A DNA stretch of 6,846 nt from assembly GCA_903927605.1 (NCBI GenBank), contig CAIYNT010000264.1, positions 1 through 6,846 of the forward strand, written 5' to 3'. Every line of letters starts with the position of its first letter. The stretch's first letter is position 1. The stretch comes from an uncultured Holophagaceae bacterium. GTDB lineage: Bacteria > Acidobacteriota > Holophagae > Holophagales > Holophagaceae. Made by a program: the position numbers and the translations under genes. The notes below the pieces were generated by a model, which saw only the letters and a list, made by a program, of their open reading frames with translations, searched no databases and was not told the origin of the DNA. Positions 5,640-6,846 of the stretch are shown piece by piece.

Positions 5640-5930
5640 ATGAAGGTGCGGGATGGCGCAGCGGAGCGTCAATACGCAGTTGAATTCTGTTTGTTGGATC
5701 CCATGATGCTGACCGCTGAAGCTGTCGCAGAGCATCTGAAAAGGTTTGTTGCGTCCGGAAGGACCCGCTCTGGAACTTATATCAAGATCCATTCCATGTG
5801 GGACAGGACTGTTGTATTTCAAATCAGCTTCGATGGCAGCGGCGGGTTTGCCATCTCTCCCCAATCGCTTCAGAACCGAGAAGGACGGGCCATCCATGAC
5901 GCCTTCCGTGGGGAGGCCCCCCATGGATGA
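5640..5930 (+). CDS. Hypothetical protein of the mobile element (96 aa)
   Basis: I do not recognise the family. From ATG 5640 the product has a basic lead (MKVRDGAAERQYAVEFC), a helical part (LTAEAVAEHLKRFVASGRTR) and a strand-rich half (GTYIKIHSMWDRTVVFQISFDGSGGFAISP), suggesting a small soluble alpha/beta protein. There is no membrane segment. The frame is open back to ATG 5499 (143 aa, 3 bases after the HTH stop), but that extension would cover a hairpin, a promoter and a palindrome and has no ribosome binding site; 5640 has a modest one (GGCAGG, 5626-5631). Its stop (5928-5930) overlaps the primase start at 5923, so the two are probably translated together, which suggests a job in replication or its control. 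Confidence 0.55.
   Translation: MKVRDGAAERQYAVEFCLLDPMMLTAEAVAEHLKRFVASGRTRSGTYIKIHSMWDRTVVFQISFDGSGGFAISPQSLQNREGRAIHDAFRGEAPHG
5910..5916 (+). promoter_or_regulatory. Ribosome binding site of the primase gene
   Basis: GGGGAGG lies 6 bases before ATG 5923, inside the end of the preceding gene. It favours 5923 over other starts; the ATG at 5927 is in another frame. Confidence 0.55.
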
Positions 5931-6846
5931 CCACCGAAGAAGCCAGCTTGAACTGCACGCGGTCCCATTCTTGGCACGGCTTCTGGGCTGCTCGGATGAT
6001 GACGCCTGGATGCAGCCTGTGACTTTTCAGACCTTCACAGACGGCACCCCCAAACCCAAACCTGATCCACTCGCGAAAGTGATCCACGGCAGCCTTGAGG
6101 ATCGGTGTGAACTACTCGAGGACCTGAACAATAGGGGCGCAGGCATCTTCGTTTGCGTAAACGAAACCGATCAAAGCGGCAGAACGAAGTCGCACATCAC
6201 TCAAATCCGGGGCTGGCACAGCGACTTAGACTTTAAGGATGCGAGCGTTCCCACCGATGATGTTGAAGGAATCATGCGCGCCCTGCCTCTCGAACCAACG
6301 ATGGCTGTGCGCACTCCTGGTGGACTTCATGTTTACTGGTTGGCTGAAGGTCCGATGGACAGCTCTGACGAATGTCGCCGAAAGGAACACGAAGCAGAGC
6401 TAAAAGCCATCCAGTGCGCCCTCGCGCCCATTGGAGCTGACAAGAAGGCTTGCACCGTCGAACGAGTGCTCCGCGTGCCAGGATTCTTTCACAAGAAATC
6501 TGAACCACAACTCGTGGAGCTCATCAATGTGGACGGTCCCCGATGCACGAGAGAGCTGGTGCAGCTGGCCTATCCACTTGTTAAGAAGGAAACCAAACCG
6601 GCCCGCCGTCGAGTTGTTGCACAGGGCAATCAGGACCGTGTAGAAGTGCTGGCCCGGGCCGGGAGATATTTGGACGCCATTCCCGGCTCTGTCGCTGGAG
6701 CGGGTGGGAATGCCGACGGCGGCACCAAGACCTTTACCGATGTTCTGATGGTCATCACCGGTTTCGATCTGGCAGAGGAGGAGGCTCTGGGCCTTTTCCG
6801 GGAGCATTACAACCCCCGATGCGACCCTCCCTGGAGCGAGCAGGAG
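5923..6846 (+). CDS. RepB-type DNA primase (archaeo-eukaryotic primase fold), 5' part
   Basis: 308 residues are seen and the frame is open at the window edge. The opening VTFQTFTDGTPKPKPDPLAK (33-52) and LNNRGAGIFVCVNETD (68-83) are hallmarks of RepB-like primases of phages and integrative elements. The metal-binding motif is SDLDFKD (Asp101, Asp103), the second motif GGLHVYW (His136), and the nucleotide-site segment RVLRVPGFFHKK (181-192). A region of unclear function (220-245) leads to the primase C-terminal motif (about 249-308): YLDAIPGSVAGAGGNADG, then GFDLAEEEALGLF and the conserved NPRCDPPWSEQE, after which homologues add about 30 residues or a helicase domain. The enzyme makes primers for replication of the element. 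The third acidic catalytic residue expected near CDLPR in relatives appears to be Thr178. The gene is coupled to the one before it by a short overlap. Confidence 0.85.
   Translation, partial: MDDHRRSQLELHAVPFLARLLGCSDDDAWMQPVTFQTFTDGTPKPKPDPLAKVIHGSLEDRCELLEDLNNRGAGIFVCVNETDQSGRTKSHITQIRGWHSDLDFKDASVPTDDVEGIMRALPLEPTMAVRTPGGLHVYWLAEGPMDSSDECRRKEHEAELKAIQCALAPIGADKKACTVERVLRVPGFFHKKSEPQLVELINVDGPRCTRELVQLAYPLVKKETKPARRRVVAQGNQDRVEVLARAGRYLDAIPGSVAGAGGNADGGTKTFTDVLMVITGFDLAEEEALGLFREHYNPRCDPPWSEQE

Larger units (their letters stand above)
5286..6846 (+). mobile_element. Left part of an integrative element (HTH, small gene, RepB primase); class unknown
   Basis: The host GAF-PAS gene loses its frame near 5311-5320, and a set of genes of replication/accessory type follows without a break to the window end: an AlpA-like HTH protein, an unknown small protein, and a RepB-type primase. 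This order is usual in integrated plasmid-like elements, prophages and phage satellites. Codon choice is visibly looser than in the host genes (more A/T at third positions, codons such as AAT, CTA, TTA). The stated left edge is the HTH start codon; the true crossover is a little to the right. Neither integrase, attR nor structural genes are in view. Confidence 0.65.

Noticed and set aside
6272..6807. Open frames on both strands over the primase (such as 6400-6807 -, 6431-6643 +)
   Set aside because: They overlap conserved primase motifs in another frame and have no recognisable content.
1..6846. tRNA, rRNA, CRISPR array or integrase gene
   Set aside because: No cloverleaf, rRNA-like text, regularly spaced repeats or recombinase motifs were seen anywhere in the window.

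Overview
The window is high-GC bacterial DNA with dense signal-transduction genes on the + strand, interrupted by mobile DNA at both ends. Codon use and the protein styles (Cache-PAS-histidine kinase-receiver hybrid, GAF-PAS sensor, MarR regulator) suit a free-living soil or sediment bacterium. A Holophaga/Geothrix-type Acidobacteriota or a deltaproteobacterium-like host is my best guess, but nothing here fixes the taxon.

Layout. Bases 1 to about 139 are the end of an IS630-family insertion sequence: the first 24 codons of its transposase read out of the window on the - strand, and a CTAG (137-140), the known IS630 target, marks the probable junction. Next is a MarR-family regulator (211-735, TTG start behind a strong ribosome binding site). 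It is followed by a large hybrid sensor histidine kinase (859-3705) whose frame is broken once, by a TAG at 1453-1455. That leaves an N-terminal sensor fragment (859-1455) and a kinase-receiver fragment (1483-3705). After a non-coding stretch comes a small unrecognised gene (4012-4194) with a hairpin behind it, then about 280 bases with hairpins and a weak promoter. A GAF-PAS sensor gene then runs from 4483 and is cut off inside its PAS domain near 5311-5320.

From there to the window end is a second, different mobile element. It carries an AlpA/excisionase-like helix-turn-helix gene (5286-5495) whose only start codon lies in the host gene's DNA, an intergenic control region (minus-oriented hairpin, sigma70-like promoter, two inverted repeats), an unrecognised small gene (5640-5930), and a RepB-type archaeo-eukaryotic primase (5923 to the end, incomplete). 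Codon choice in this part is more relaxed than in the host genes. A small HTH protein plus a RepB primase is typical of integrative elements, prophages and phage satellites. No integrase or attR is visible, so the class of element is open.

Taken together, this is a sensory gene neighbourhood in decay or in flux: one IS insertion upstream of a regulator, one nonsense mutation in a kinase, and one integrated element that disrupts a GAF-PAS sensor. The most interesting part is the left end of the integrated element and its compact regulatory and replication module.
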